A DNA stretch of 64,000 nt, taken from positions 1 through 64,000 of the forward strand of contig JAFLSV010000011.1 in the NCBI GenBank assembly GCA_022510785.1, in the 5' to 3' direction. The DNA comes from Desulfovibrionaceae bacterium. Lineage in GTDB: Bacteria > Desulfobacterota > Desulfovibrionia > Desulfovibrionales > Desulfovibrionaceae. Positions 1 to 10,192 of the stretch are shown in pieces. Within the stretch, counting starts at the first letter, position 1. Every line of letters starts with the position of its first letter. A program made the position numbers and the translations under genes. Under the pieces are notes generated by a model. That model was not told where the DNA came from. It searched no databases and saw only the letters and a list, made by a program, of their open reading frames with translations.

Positions 1-1756
<1,756 letters not shown>

Positions 1757-2023
1757 GCCCCCGCTCCTGCTATAGGGTTAAACTTCCGTATTGTTACCCT
1801 GTGACCTCGTGATAATCAAGCGTCTCGTGAGGGCAGCCCATGGGGAAAAACCGGCCAGCCTGGCCGCAAGGCTTTGCGGATTGCCTCTTTGCGGGCAACC
1901 GGGCGGGGGCGTATGTCTGAAAGAGCGCTCTTGCCTATTTTTACGGATATGGTAGCGCTGTATGGACGCGCCGGAAGGAACTGCCCCGGCCCCGGCCCGA
2001 GAAAAACGCAGGGAGAAGACGCG

Positions 2024-2446
2024 ATGAGGGAAAAACGTGGAATGATGCCGGCCTTGGCCCTGGCTTTGGCTCTGGCCCTGGCGGCATCCGCGTCCGCGGC
2101 CGTCATGGAATTGGGGAGTGTCAGGATGGCGGTACCGGAAGGCTGGATCACGCAGACTCAGGGGCCGGTCTCGGCCGCGCTGGCCCCGGATCAGTCCCGC
2201 GGCGTGACCGTCATTGTGGTTCCGGCCCAGGGGCAGGACGCCAAAAGTCTGGCCGAGGCCGGAGCCAGAGCGGTCAATGGCACGAACCTGCGGGCCGAAG
2301 GCGAGGCGTGGATGTTCAGCTTTGACCAGAACGGGCAGAAAGGCTCCATGCTGGTGCGCGTGGACAGGGATCAGGCCATGGTGATCACCCTGATCGGCGA
2401 AGGAGCCGACGTGCTTGATACCGCCCTGAGCGTGGAGCTCAGGTAA
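2024..2446 (+). CDS. Small exported protein of unknown function
   Basis: A 140-residue protein. I chose the ATG at 2024 because it follows a GGGAGA ribosome-binding site and begins directly with a signal peptide (MREKRGMMPALAL, then an LALALALA run ending at ASASA). An in-frame start at 1874 exists but has neither feature. The mature part starts near VMELGSVRMAVPEGW and alternates short beta-like stretches. This resembles small periplasmic proteins that carry a lone PEGW-type N-terminal motif, but I do not recognise a family. It has no cysteines and no membrane segment after the signal. It lies 72 bases upstream of terC on the same strand, so the two may be co-transcribed. Function unknown. 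Confidence 0.7.
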   Translation: MREKRGMMPALALALALALAASASAAVMELGSVRMAVPEGWITQTQGPVSAALAPDQSRGVTVIVVPAQGQDAKSLAEAGARAVNGTNLRAEGEAWMFSFDQNGQKGSMLVRVDRDQAMVITLIGEGADVLDTALSVELR

Positions 2447-2518
2447 TGCTTTTTGTGTTTGTGCGCCCGGCCTTCAGGGCAGGCCGGGGCTGTTTGTGCG
2501 CTTCCCTGTGAGGAGACG

Positions 2519-3520
2519 ATGCTCGGCGCCTATACCATCTGGCATTTTCTGGCTTTCATGGTTCTTGTCGCGATATGCCTGTGGGTGGATTTGCACGCCC
2601 ACAAGGCCGATGAGCCCATTTCCATGCGCGGCGCCCTGGCCTGGTCCCTTTTCTGGATTGCCCTGGCCTGCGGCTTTGGGGTCTATGTGGGCGTCAGCCA
2701 CGGCATAAGCCACGCCGCGCTCTATTTTTCCGGATATCTGCTGGAAAAATCGCTGTCTGTGGACAATTTGTTCGTGATTATGGCGATTTTCAGTTCCTTT
2801 TCCATCCGGGAGGAGTATCAGCACCGGGTGCTGTACTACGGCATTCTCGGCGCGCTGCTTCTGCGCATGGCCTTTGTGGCGGCCGGCAATTCCCTGGTGG
2901 AGTTCTTCGGCCCCTGGGCGCTGGCCGCCTTTGGCCTGTTCGTGCTGTGGTCGGCCTGGAAGATGTGGCAGCACATGCGCTCGCCCCACGAAGAGGTGCA
3001 GGATTACTCCACCCACTGGTCGGTGCGCCTGACGCAGCGCTTTTTGCCGGTGGCGCACCATCTGCGCGGGCACGATTTTTTTGTCAGGGAAGCCGTCCGC
3101 CCGGATGAGCCGGGCGGCGGGCTGGTGTGGAAGGCCACACCCCTCTTCCTGTGCCTGGTGGTGGTGGAGTTGTCCGACGTCATGTTCGCCTTTGACTCCA
3201 TACCCGCCATCATCGCCATCACTCAGGATCCCTTTCTGGTTTACACCAGCAACATTTTCGCCATCCTCGGCCTGCGTTCCCTGTATTTTCTCATGGCGGC
3301 GGCCAGACGCTACCTGATCCATCTGGAAAAGGCGGTTATCGCCATTCTGGCCTTTATCGGCCTCAAAATGCTGCTCGGCGTGGCCGGGCTTGTCCATCTG
3401 CCGCCCCTGGTCAGCCTGGCCGTGGTGGGCGGCCTGCTGACCATAGGCATTGTGGCGTCGCTGGTATTTCCTGAGGACAAAAATGCTTCCGGATCTGGCG
3501 CGGGCCATTCCCCGTCTTAA
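2519..3520 (+). CDS. TerC/Alx family integral membrane protein
   Basis: A 333-residue polytopic membrane protein of the TerC family (Alx-like), a group linked to metal-ion, mainly manganese, homeostasis and to tellurite resistance operons. The ATG at 2519 follows AGGAG at 2511. Family hallmarks are visible: the LLEKSLSVDNLFV segment after the third membrane helix and the VELSDVMFAFDSIPAI motif in the second half, both with conserved acidic residues inside membrane segments. About eight or nine hydrophobic helices alternate with a basic loop (residues about 150-190). The tail after FPEDKNASG is short and polar. A stand-alone Mn exporter-like role is the most likely function, inferred from the family. 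No yybP-ykoY (Mn) riboswitch is obvious upstream. Confidence 0.9.
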   Translation: MLGAYTIWHFLAFMVLVAICLWVDLHAHKADEPISMRGALAWSLFWIALACGFGVYVGVSHGISHAALYFSGYLLEKSLSVDNLFVIMAIFSSFSIREEYQHRVLYYGILGALLLRMAFVAAGNSLVEFFGPWALAAFGLFVLWSAWKMWQHMRSPHEEVQDYSTHWSVRLTQRFLPVAHHLRGHDFFVREAVRPDEPGGGLVWKATPLFLCLVVVELSDVMFAFDSIPAIIAITQDPFLVYTSNIFAILGLRSLYFLMAAARRYLIHLEKAVIAILAFIGLKMLLGVAGLVHLPPLVSLAVVGGLLTIGIVASLVFPEDKNASGSGAGHSPS

Positions 3521-3603
3521 ATTAAGCGCATCCGCCGCCGCGCCCTGGCGCGCTGTTCCCGCGCGGGCATGGCGCGACACATTCTGCTGACAGGAGCATC
3601 ATC

Positions 3604-4371
3604 ATGAGCACCATCATGAGCAATTTTTTCGAGACACTGACCCGCAATCCCGACACGTTGAAAACCATGGCCGGAGAGGTTCTGGGTGAGCTGGGCGGCG
3701 TGGGCCGTTCGGTCATGGACTCTCTGGCCAGGAACAACCGGGCCGACATGCTGGGCGCCGGGGCCGTGGGCGGCCTTCTGGGCGCCCTGCTTGGCAGGGG
3801 CGGCCGCGATCTGGCCGGCACCGCGCTGACCCTGGGCGGCACGGCCGTGGCCGGCACTCTGGCCTGGAATTTTTATAAAAAATGGGCGGCCCGGAACGCC
3901 GCGCCCGGCGCGCCCGCGCCGGCCGGATGGAATGCTGGAAGCGTGTCCCCGTCCAAATCCGCGCCCGCGCCGGGCGCCGATTCGTCCGGCCAGGGGGCGG
4001 GAGAGGACAGCGCCGCGCTGCTGCTGGAAGCCATGGTCTTCGCCGCCCGCGCCGACGGGCATATTGATGAGACGGAGCGCGCCCGCATTGATCAGGCCGT
4101 GCGGCAGATGTTTCCGGATCAGGATCTGGCAGCCCTGCTGGATCCTCTCATGACGCGGCCCATCGACCCCCGCGCCCTGGCCGGCCGGGTGCGTTCCCCC
4201 GAACAGGCCCGCGACCTGTACCGCTTGTCCTGCGCCATTGTTGACACAAATCAGTTCATGGCGCGCAGCTACCTGAACGGCCTGGCCGATGCTTTGGGAT
4301 TGGGAAGCGAAGAGCGCGCCCGCATGGAGGCCGAAGCGGCGGCGGCCGGAAACGGCGCGCGCACAGTCTGA
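3604..4371 (+). CDS. DUF533 / YebE-like inner membrane protein with TerB-like domain
   Basis: A 255-residue protein of the DUF533 (YebE) family. Residues about 50-90 are a glycine/alanine-rich hydrophobic stretch (GAGAVGGLLGALLGRGG and GTALTLGGTAVAGTLAW) that fits one or two membrane passes. A Pro/Ala-rich linker (about 95-135) leads to an all-helical C-terminal domain beginning AALLLEAMVFAARADGHID, the TerB-like signature with conserved acidic residues (DGHIDETE). The function is unknown in the family; E. coli YebE belongs to envelope stress and zinc regulons. The neighbour upstream is a TerC protein, and TerB-like plus TerC-like proteins often occur together in metal-stress loci, though they are 83 bases apart here. 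Start ATG at 3604; a second in-frame ATG lies five codons in. Confidence 0.8.
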   Translation: MSTIMSNFFETLTRNPDTLKTMAGEVLGELGGVGRSVMDSLARNNRADMLGAGAVGGLLGALLGRGGRDLAGTALTLGGTAVAGTLAWNFYKKWAARNAAPGAPAPAGWNAGSVSPSKSAPAPGADSSGQGAGEDSAALLLEAMVFAARADGHIDETERARIDQAVRQMFPDQDLAALLDPLMTRPIDPRALAGRVRSPEQARDLYRLSCAIVDTNQFMARSYLNGLADALGLGSEERARMEAEAAAAGNGARTV

Positions 4372-4510
4372 TTTCGGCCTTCCGCCTGTCCCGCGGTCTG
4401 GCCGGGGCTCGCGGCATCCCCGACGTCGTCAGGGAAAAATCCCGGACAAAGCCCGTGCTGCCGGGCCGGGGTTTCTCCGGCGGAAGGGGCTTTAACCGGC
4501 CCTTATGAAA

Positions 4511-4541
4511 AAGCCCCCCGGCGTGATCCGCCGGGGGGCTT
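4511..4541 (-). terminator. Rho-independent terminator of the glycogen operon
   Basis: Perfect 13-bp stem (AAGCCCCCCGGCG / CGCCGGGGGGCTT) with a 5-base loop. Read on the minus strand the stem runs straight into TTTTTC, so it terminates the minus-strand operon whose last gene stops at 4570. The plus-strand side has no T-run. Confidence 0.88.
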
Positions 4542-4569
4542 GCGTGTGTGTTAAAGCCTCGTTACCCCG

Positions 4570-7500
4570 TTACCCCCACAGTATCATGTTGTGGCGCAGG
4601 GGATTGGTCAGGCCTTCGGTCCAGGGCAGAACCCGCACGCCATAGGCATAGTGGCCGTTGCGCGTGGCGGTATAGCTTCCTGTCCAGGTGCGGATCTGGG
4701 ACGTGGCGGCCGTGTTTTCCGGCTTCAGCTCCACCACGGTGGGGTGCTCCGAAAAGTCGGTGCCGTCGGTGGGGCCAATGACGAGCTGAACGCACAGTTC
4801 GTCCGGAAGGAGATCGCCGCTGTCGAGCCGCACGGACACGCGCAGCTCCTTGCCGCAGATGAGCACATCCCCCGCCAGGCCGTCCATGTGGATTTCTTCC
4901 AGGCGCACGGCCCGGAAGCGGCCGTCCACGCTGGTGCGCCAGGCGCCCAGGCGGCGGGCCAGAGCCTGGCCGTCTGCGGCCAGTTCCGCGCCGCGTCTGG
5001 CGGTGGGCAGGTAAATGTCCTTCACATATTCGCGCACCATGCGGCCGCTGCCGTACATGGCGGTCAGCGTGCGCAGCGAGTTCTTGGCCGTGGCGATCCA
5101 GCGCTTGGGCAGGCCGTGCGAATCCCGGTCGAAGTAGCGGGGAATTACCTGATCTTCCAGCAGCGAGTACAGGCTTTCGGCGTCGGAGTAGTCGCTCTGC
5201 TCGTCCTTCAGCTCGTCGTTGAGCGTGACGGGGCCTATGGTCCAGCCATTGCTGCCGTCGGCGCCTTCAACCCACCAGCCGTCGGATATGCTGAGGTTGA
5301 TGCCGCCGTTGACCGGTACCTTCTGGCCGCTGGTGCCGCTGGCTTCGTAGGGGCGGCGCGGGGTATTGAGCCACACGTCGCAGCCCTGGACCAGCAGCCG
5401 GGAAATGGCCAGGCTGTAGTTTTCCACAAAGAAAATGCGGCCAAAGAAGCGTGGATCCAGGCTGTGGTGCACCACCTCCTGAATGAGGTCGATGCCTTTT
5501 TCATCGGCCGGATGGGCCTTGCCGGCAAAGACCAGAACCACGGGCTGTCCCGCCTGATCGAGCAGACGGGCCAGACGGTCGGGGTCAGCGAACAGCATGG
5601 TGGCGCGCTTGTAGGGCGCGAAGCGCCGGGCGAAGCCGATGACCAGCGTGTCGGGCGTGAGCCTGTCCATCCAGTGCTTGGCCTGATCGCGGTTGACATT
5701 CGTGGCCACGGCGCTGTTCTGCGTCCACACGCGCAGCTGATCGAGCAGAGCCTGTTTCTGCGTGCGGCGGGCCTGCCAGAACTCGTCATCCGGGATATCG
5801 TTGACCTTGTTCCAGGCGGGCGCGTCAGGCGGCAGTTCCAGCCAGTCCGGGCCCACCGCCTTGTCGAGCAGGGCGCGGAAGGCCGGCCCCGCGACGGAGG
5901 CCGTGTGCACCCCGTTGGTCACATAGCCGATGGGCACTTCGGCCAGAGCGACGCCGCGCCACAGGCCGCGCCACATCCTCCGCGAGACAAAGCCGTGCAG
6001 GCGGCTCACCGCATTGGCCTTGAACGACAGGCGCAGCGCCAGGGCGGTCATGTCGAAATGGCGGGCGTCGCCGCTTTCGTGCTGGCCCAGGCGCAGGAAG
6101 TCCTGCCACTCCAGGCCCACCGACTGCGCGTAGGAACGGAAATAGCGTTCCATGAGCTCCACGCTGAAGCGCTCGTTGCCCGCGTCCACCGGCGTGTGGG
6201 TGGTGAAGGCGCACATGCCCCTGGTCAGCATCATGGCTTCGTCCAGGGACAGATTTTCATCGCGCATGTGGTGACGGATGAGCTCCAGGACAAGGAAGGC
6301 CGAATGCCCTTCGTTCATGTGATAGACGGCCGGGTTCAGGCCCAGGGTGCGCAGCAGGCGCACCCCGCCCACGCCCAGGAGGATTTCCTGACGCAGGCGC
6401 AGGTCGCGATCCGCTTCGTACAGGCGGGCGGTGATGCGACGGTCGTCTTCGGTGTTCTGGGGAATGTTGCAGTCCAGAAGATACAGCGAGATGCGGCCCA
6501 CCCGGCAGCGCCAGACCTGGGCATAGAGGGTGCGGCCCGACAGCTCGAGCGAAATTTCCAGGGTGCCCCGGCCGCCGGGAACCGGCTCGATGGGCAGGGT
6601 GGAAAAATCGTTTTCAGGGTACAGGGCCACCTGGCGGCCGTTCTTGTCCAGGGCCTGCTGGAAGTAGCCGTTGCGGTACAGAAGGCCCACGGCCACCAGC
6701 GGCACATTTTCGTCGCTGGCGGATTTGAGATGGTCGCCGGACAGCACGCCCAGGCCGCCGGAATAGAGCGGCAGGCTTTCATGCAGGCCGTATTCCGTGG
6801 AAAAATAGGCCACGGGGTGCTGGGCGTCCAGGCCTCCCCGGGGGGAAGCCTCATCCGGTATGTCCGGCCCGGGCGCGGCCATATAGGCGTCGAAATCGGC
6901 CATCACCCGCGTGTAGCGCTCCAGATAGGCCTTGTCGCGCGCGAGGGCGGTCAGGATTTCGGCATTGGCTTCCTCGATCATGCGCACCGGATTGTGATTG
7001 CAGGCGTCCCATGCCTCGGGGTTGAGGTCGCGGAACAGGCTGACGGCTTCGGGATGCCAGCACCACCACAGGTTGTAGGCAAGTTCGCGCAGGCGGTTCA
7101 GGGCGGACGGCAGTTCGGCCACGGCCATCAGCGTGCGCAGGAAGGGCGTGGTGGAGGATTTGACCCGCAGGGCGCGGTTCAGCGCTTCGCGCCGCCTGGC
7201 CCCGATGAGATAACTGCCCCGCTGTGAGGCTTTTTCCAGAGCCTTGGAATAGGCCTCGGTATACAGCGGGAAGAAATCCGCCCACGAGGCATGCCCCGCC
7301 AGAGCCCGCACGGCCCGGCGCTGGGCGTCCAGTTCGGCGGTGGGCTGGGTGGCGCAGGTCAGAAGGGCCTGGCGCAGGGAGTCCACCACCTCGCCGTACC
7401 CCGCCATGCGGCGCGATACCACGGTGACGCCGTCGGTGTCGCCCTGCTGGGACTCCTGCTCGCGCGCCCAGATGCCGAAGCCGGACAGATCCGTGGTGAC

Positions 7501-8862
7501 GGTGGGCACGCCGTAGGCCGCGCTTTCATGCGGGGTGTAACCCCAGGGTTCGTACCACGAGGGAAACACGCCCAGATCGCAGCCGGCCAGGATGTCAAAG
7601 TAGGGCATGTTGAAAAAGCCGTCGTTTCCGTCGAGCAGGGCGGGCACAAACACCACCTGAACGTGGTTTTCCTCGCGGTTGTGCAGGCCCAGCCGACGGC
7701 AGGCGTTCAGGATGGGATCGTTGGCCGCGTCGTAGACGTGGTGGCTGGTAATGAAGCCCGCGCCCGGCATGGAGGGATCGCTGACCACATTGGGATCGCC
7801 GCTGACAGCGGCCTGGTTGACGCCGCTGTGCCCGCCCATGACCAGCAGGAGGGCCAGGATATGGGTTTCGGAATTCTGGAGGGCCTGCTGCGCGCCGGCC
7901 AGGGCTTCGAGGAAGGCGTCCACGCCCTTGTTGTGATATTCGTAGCGGCCTGAAATAGCCATGATGCGCGTATTGGGATGCAGCGTGCGGCGCAGCAGGC
8001 GGCTCACCGCTTCCAGCACGCGCTCGCGATGGCTCTGGGCCGTGGCGCGGTCTGCGCTGTAGTCGGGGATGGTGCGCAGGTCAAGGCCGTTGGTGGTGAC
8101 CACATCGGGCACCCGCCCCAGAAACGCCGTGGCTTCGTCAGCGGTGATGCGGCTGACCGTGGTGAACACGTCGGCCTCGCGGGCGCTGATGCTTTCCATC
8201 GAATACTTGGGCGTGATGTTATAGGCCGCGGCTTCCCGCGTCGGGGAAATGGCGCCCATTTTCGCGTAGATATCCACCCCGGCTCCGGCCATGGCCCGGC
8301 CCAGCATGGTGGCGTGGGTGGTGAACACCGTGCCCACTTCCGGGCACAGATGCTTGACCGCCAGAAGGCCCGCCCCGCACATCCATTCATGGAACTGGGC
8401 CACGGCGCGATGGCGTTCGGGCAGGGCCAGCACCTGGCAGGCCGTGGCAATGACCTCGCCGCAGGCGTGGCTGAACAGCACGGGCTCAATATAATCCCAG
8501 CCGCCGGACAGCGAATCCACCCCGTAGCGTTCCCACAACTGGTGCAGAAGCTGGTTGGAATTGTAGGTGTTGGTAAAGTCCACCAGAATGACGCGCGGGC
8601 GGCCGGGGATGTCCCAGCGGCCGAAGCGGCACTTCAGGTTCTTGTCCTGGAGAGGGTGACGCAGGGCGTCCCAGCAGGGTTCGTCGGTTTCCACAAAACC
8701 GGCGTTGCGCCGCAGGTCGGGCCCCAGCAGAAAGTAGTCGTCGCCGTAAAGCTCCACAGCCTGCAGCGCCTTGCTGGCCACCACTTCGAAAATGCCGCCC
8801 ACCTTGTTGCACACTTCCCAGCTGACTTCAAACAGAAAGGTGCGTTTGCCGTCTTCCATCAT
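4570..8862 (-). CDS. Fusion of GT3 glycogen synthase and GT35 alpha-glucan phosphorylase
   Basis: A 1430-residue fusion. Residues about 1-560 match eukaryote-type glycogen synthase (GT3): FEVSWEVCNKVGGIFEVV near the start, AQFHEWMCGAG, FTTHATMLGRAM, and the FPSWYEPWGYTPHESAAYG signature with its conserved glutamate. Residues about 590-1430 are an alpha-glucan phosphorylase of the short, more archaeal type: DUF3417-like LRELAYNLWWCWHPEA, then AYFSTEYGLHESLPLYSGGLG, HMNEGHSAF, FARRFAPYKR and EASGTSGQKVPVNGG, which carries the PLP lysine. One chain would therefore join UDP-glucose-dependent chain extension with phosphorolysis to glucose 1-phosphate. Start: an ATG pair at 8862/8859 after AAGGAG. 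Last gene of the minus-strand glycogen operon. No frameshift or internal stop, so the fusion looks real. Related fusions probably occur in other Desulfovibrio genomes; that is from memory. Confidence 0.92.
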   Translation of the reverse strand: MMEDGKRTFLFEVSWEVCNKVGGIFEVVASKALQAVELYGDDYFLLGPDLRRNAGFVETDEPCWDALRHPLQDKNLKCRFGRWDIPGRPRVILVDFTNTYNSNQLLHQLWERYGVDSLSGGWDYIEPVLFSHACGEVIATACQVLALPERHRAVAQFHEWMCGAGLLAVKHLCPEVGTVFTTHATMLGRAMAGAGVDIYAKMGAISPTREAAAYNITPKYSMESISAREADVFTTVSRITADEATAFLGRVPDVVTTNGLDLRTIPDYSADRATAQSHRERVLEAVSRLLRRTLHPNTRIMAISGRYEYHNKGVDAFLEALAGAQQALQNSETHILALLLVMGGHSGVNQAAVSGDPNVVSDPSMPGAGFITSHHVYDAANDPILNACRRLGLHNREENHVQVVFVPALLDGNDGFFNMPYFDILAGCDLGVFPSWYEPWGYTPHESAAYGVPTVTTDLSGFGIWAREQESQQGDTDGVTVVSRRMAGYGEVVDSLRQALLTCATQPTAELDAQRRAVRALAGHASWADFFPLYTEAYSKALEKASQRGSYLIGARRREALNRALRVKSSTTPFLRTLMAVAELPSALNRLRELAYNLWWCWHPEAVSLFRDLNPEAWDACNHNPVRMIEEANAEILTALARDKAYLERYTRVMADFDAYMAAPGPDIPDEASPRGGLDAQHPVAYFSTEYGLHESLPLYSGGLGVLSGDHLKSASDENVPLVAVGLLYRNGYFQQALDKNGRQVALYPENDFSTLPIEPVPGGRGTLEISLELSGRTLYAQVWRCRVGRISLYLLDCNIPQNTEDDRRITARLYEADRDLRLRQEILLGVGGVRLLRTLGLNPAVYHMNEGHSAFLVLELIRHHMRDENLSLDEAMMLTRGMCAFTTHTPVDAGNERFSVELMERYFRSYAQSVGLEWQDFLRLGQHESGDARHFDMTALALRLSFKANAVSRLHGFVSRRMWRGLWRGVALAEVPIGYVTNGVHTASVAGPAFRALLDKAVGPDWLELPPDAPAWNKVNDIPDDEFWQARRTQKQALLDQLRVWTQNSAVATNVNRDQAKHWMDRLTPDTLVIGFARRFAPYKRATMLFADPDRLARLLDQAGQPVVLVFAGKAHPADEKGIDLIQEVVHHSLDPRFFGRIFFVENYSLAISRLLVQGCDVWLNTPRRPYEASGTSGQKVPVNGGINLSISDGWWVEGADGSNGWTIGPVTLNDELKDEQSDYSDAESLYSLLEDQVIPRYFDRDSHGLPKRWIATAKNSLRTLTAMYGSGRMVREYVKDIYLPTARRGAELAADGQALARRLGAWRTSVDGRFRAVRLEEIHMDGLAGDVLICGKELRVSVRLDSGDLLPDELCVQLVIGPTDGTDFSEHPTVVELKPENTAATSQIRTWTGSYTATRNGHYAYGVRVLPWTEGLTNPLRHNMILWG

Positions 8863-8945
8863 GCCGACTCCTTAAAATACCAAGTAAGGGACACTCAAAA
8901 CATTTCGTGGGTGAAATGCTCTCCTGCGGTTGCGATTGGACTCTC

Positions 8946-10187
8946 CTAGGCGGTCGAGTCCGACCTGGTCGTGTTCTTGTCCATCACTTCGGGCCGGGCG
9001 TCAAGCCGTGTCTGAAGCCTCAGCCGGAAGTCGGCCAGGATGTTCATGAAGTTGATATAGGCATCGTACGGTGTGCCGTAGGGGTTGAAATACTTGTGCA
9101 CGTCGCCGTCCGAGAACCACTTGGTGCACATGTAGTAGAAGTGATCCGAGGTCTGGAGCCGCTGCCAGGCCCGTGTGAGGTCGGGATCGCCAAGATCCCT
9201 CACCTTGCCCTCGCACTGGTACAGCGCGCTGATGGCGTCCTGCTGCATGTCGTTGCCCTGCCAGGCCGTGAGGTCGCGTTCGGCGTCGGCCCAGGACATG
9301 AACTGCGGCACATCCAGCCGGGCGCGCGGAGCCAGCGAGGCCGCCGCTTCGGACGGCGTCTGAAAGCGGAAGTCCGGGTTGCGCATGATGGCGTCGGGCA
9401 GGGCGCGCATGAAGTTGAAAATGCCGGAGTCTTCCCACTGATGTTCACCGAAGGTTTCGTAATCCATGAACAGATTGATGAGATCCGCCTGGCCGTTGAG
9501 GGCATGAACCCAGACGGCGAACTTGTCGGCTGTCAGCGGGTATTCGGCCCACTCGCGGTTGGAAAAGCGGAAGGCGATATCATCGGACAGGGTGTAGTTT
9601 TTCAGAAGGAGCTTCAGCCTGGTGCAGCCCGCGGGCTGGTACAGGTAATTGGGGCTGCGCCAGCCCAGCACATGATCCGCGCCTTCGGCCAGAACCGCGT
9701 CGTAGCCCAAATCTTCCACCTCGCGGGCCAGATCGTTGTTGTAAATAAGCTCGGTATTGCGGAACACGCGCGGCGTGACGCCGAACAGTTTCTGCATCCG
9801 CTCGCGGTGACGGGACACCTGGGCGCGGAATTCCCGCCGGGAGAACAGGAAGGACAGGCTGTGGCAGTCGGTTTCATCCAGAAATTCCACATGCCCGGTC
9901 TTCGCCAGGGCCTGAAAGCTCTCCAGCACTTCCGGCGCGTATTCCTCGAACTGATCAAGCACCGTGCCGGTCAGGGAAAAGCTGACCTTGAAGCGGCCGT
10001 CATAGCGGCGGATGAGCTCCAAAAGCACGTCGTTCATGGGCAGGTAGCACTTGCGGGCCACCTTGAGCAGAATGTCGCAATTGGCGTCTTCGTCCTCATA
10101 AAAGGGGTTCGCGCCAATATCAAAAAAGGTATAATGCCGCAACCGGTAGGGCTGATGAACCTGAAAATAAAAGCATAATGCGGGCAT
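8946..10187 (-). CDS. GH57 family glycoside hydrolase (alpha-amylase-like or branching enzyme)
   Basis: A 413-residue GH57 enzyme acting on alpha-1,4-glucan. Motif 1 is CFYFQVHQPYR (His11). Motif 3 is VFRNTELIYNN, with the likely nucleophile Glu146. Motif 4 is LFMDYETFGEHQW, with the likely acid/base Asp242. Length fits the short GH57 alpha-amylase class; GH57 branching enzymes are usually above 500 residues, so amylase or 4-alpha-glucanotransferase is favoured, though substrate cannot be settled by reading. The ATG at 10187 has GGAG nine bases upstream, inside the end of the preceding gene (stop at 10193), which suggests translational coupling. A TTG at 10205 is possible but less likely. Cytoplasmic, no signal peptide. 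Confidence 0.9.
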   Translation of the reverse strand: MPALCFYFQVHQPYRLRHYTFFDIGANPFYEDEDANCDILLKVARKCYLPMNDVLLELIRRYDGRFKVSFSLTGTVLDQFEEYAPEVLESFQALAKTGHVEFLDETDCHSLSFLFSRREFRAQVSRHRERMQKLFGVTPRVFRNTELIYNNDLAREVEDLGYDAVLAEGADHVLGWRSPNYLYQPAGCTRLKLLLKNYTLSDDIAFRFSNREWAEYPLTADKFAVWVHALNGQADLINLFMDYETFGEHQWEDSGIFNFMRALPDAIMRNPDFRFQTPSEAAASLAPRARLDVPQFMSWADAERDLTAWQGNDMQQDAISALYQCEGKVRDLGDPDLTRAWQRLQTSDHFYYMCTKWFSDGDVHKYFNPYGTPYDAYINFMNILADFRLRLQTRLDARPEVMDKNTTRSDSTA

Positions 10188-10192
10188 AGCGG

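Noticed and set aside
4591-7227. 878-codon open frame opposite the GT3-phosphorylase gene
   Set aside because: High GC leaves the antisense frames open; the translation has no family motif, and the opposite strand encodes a clear enzyme.
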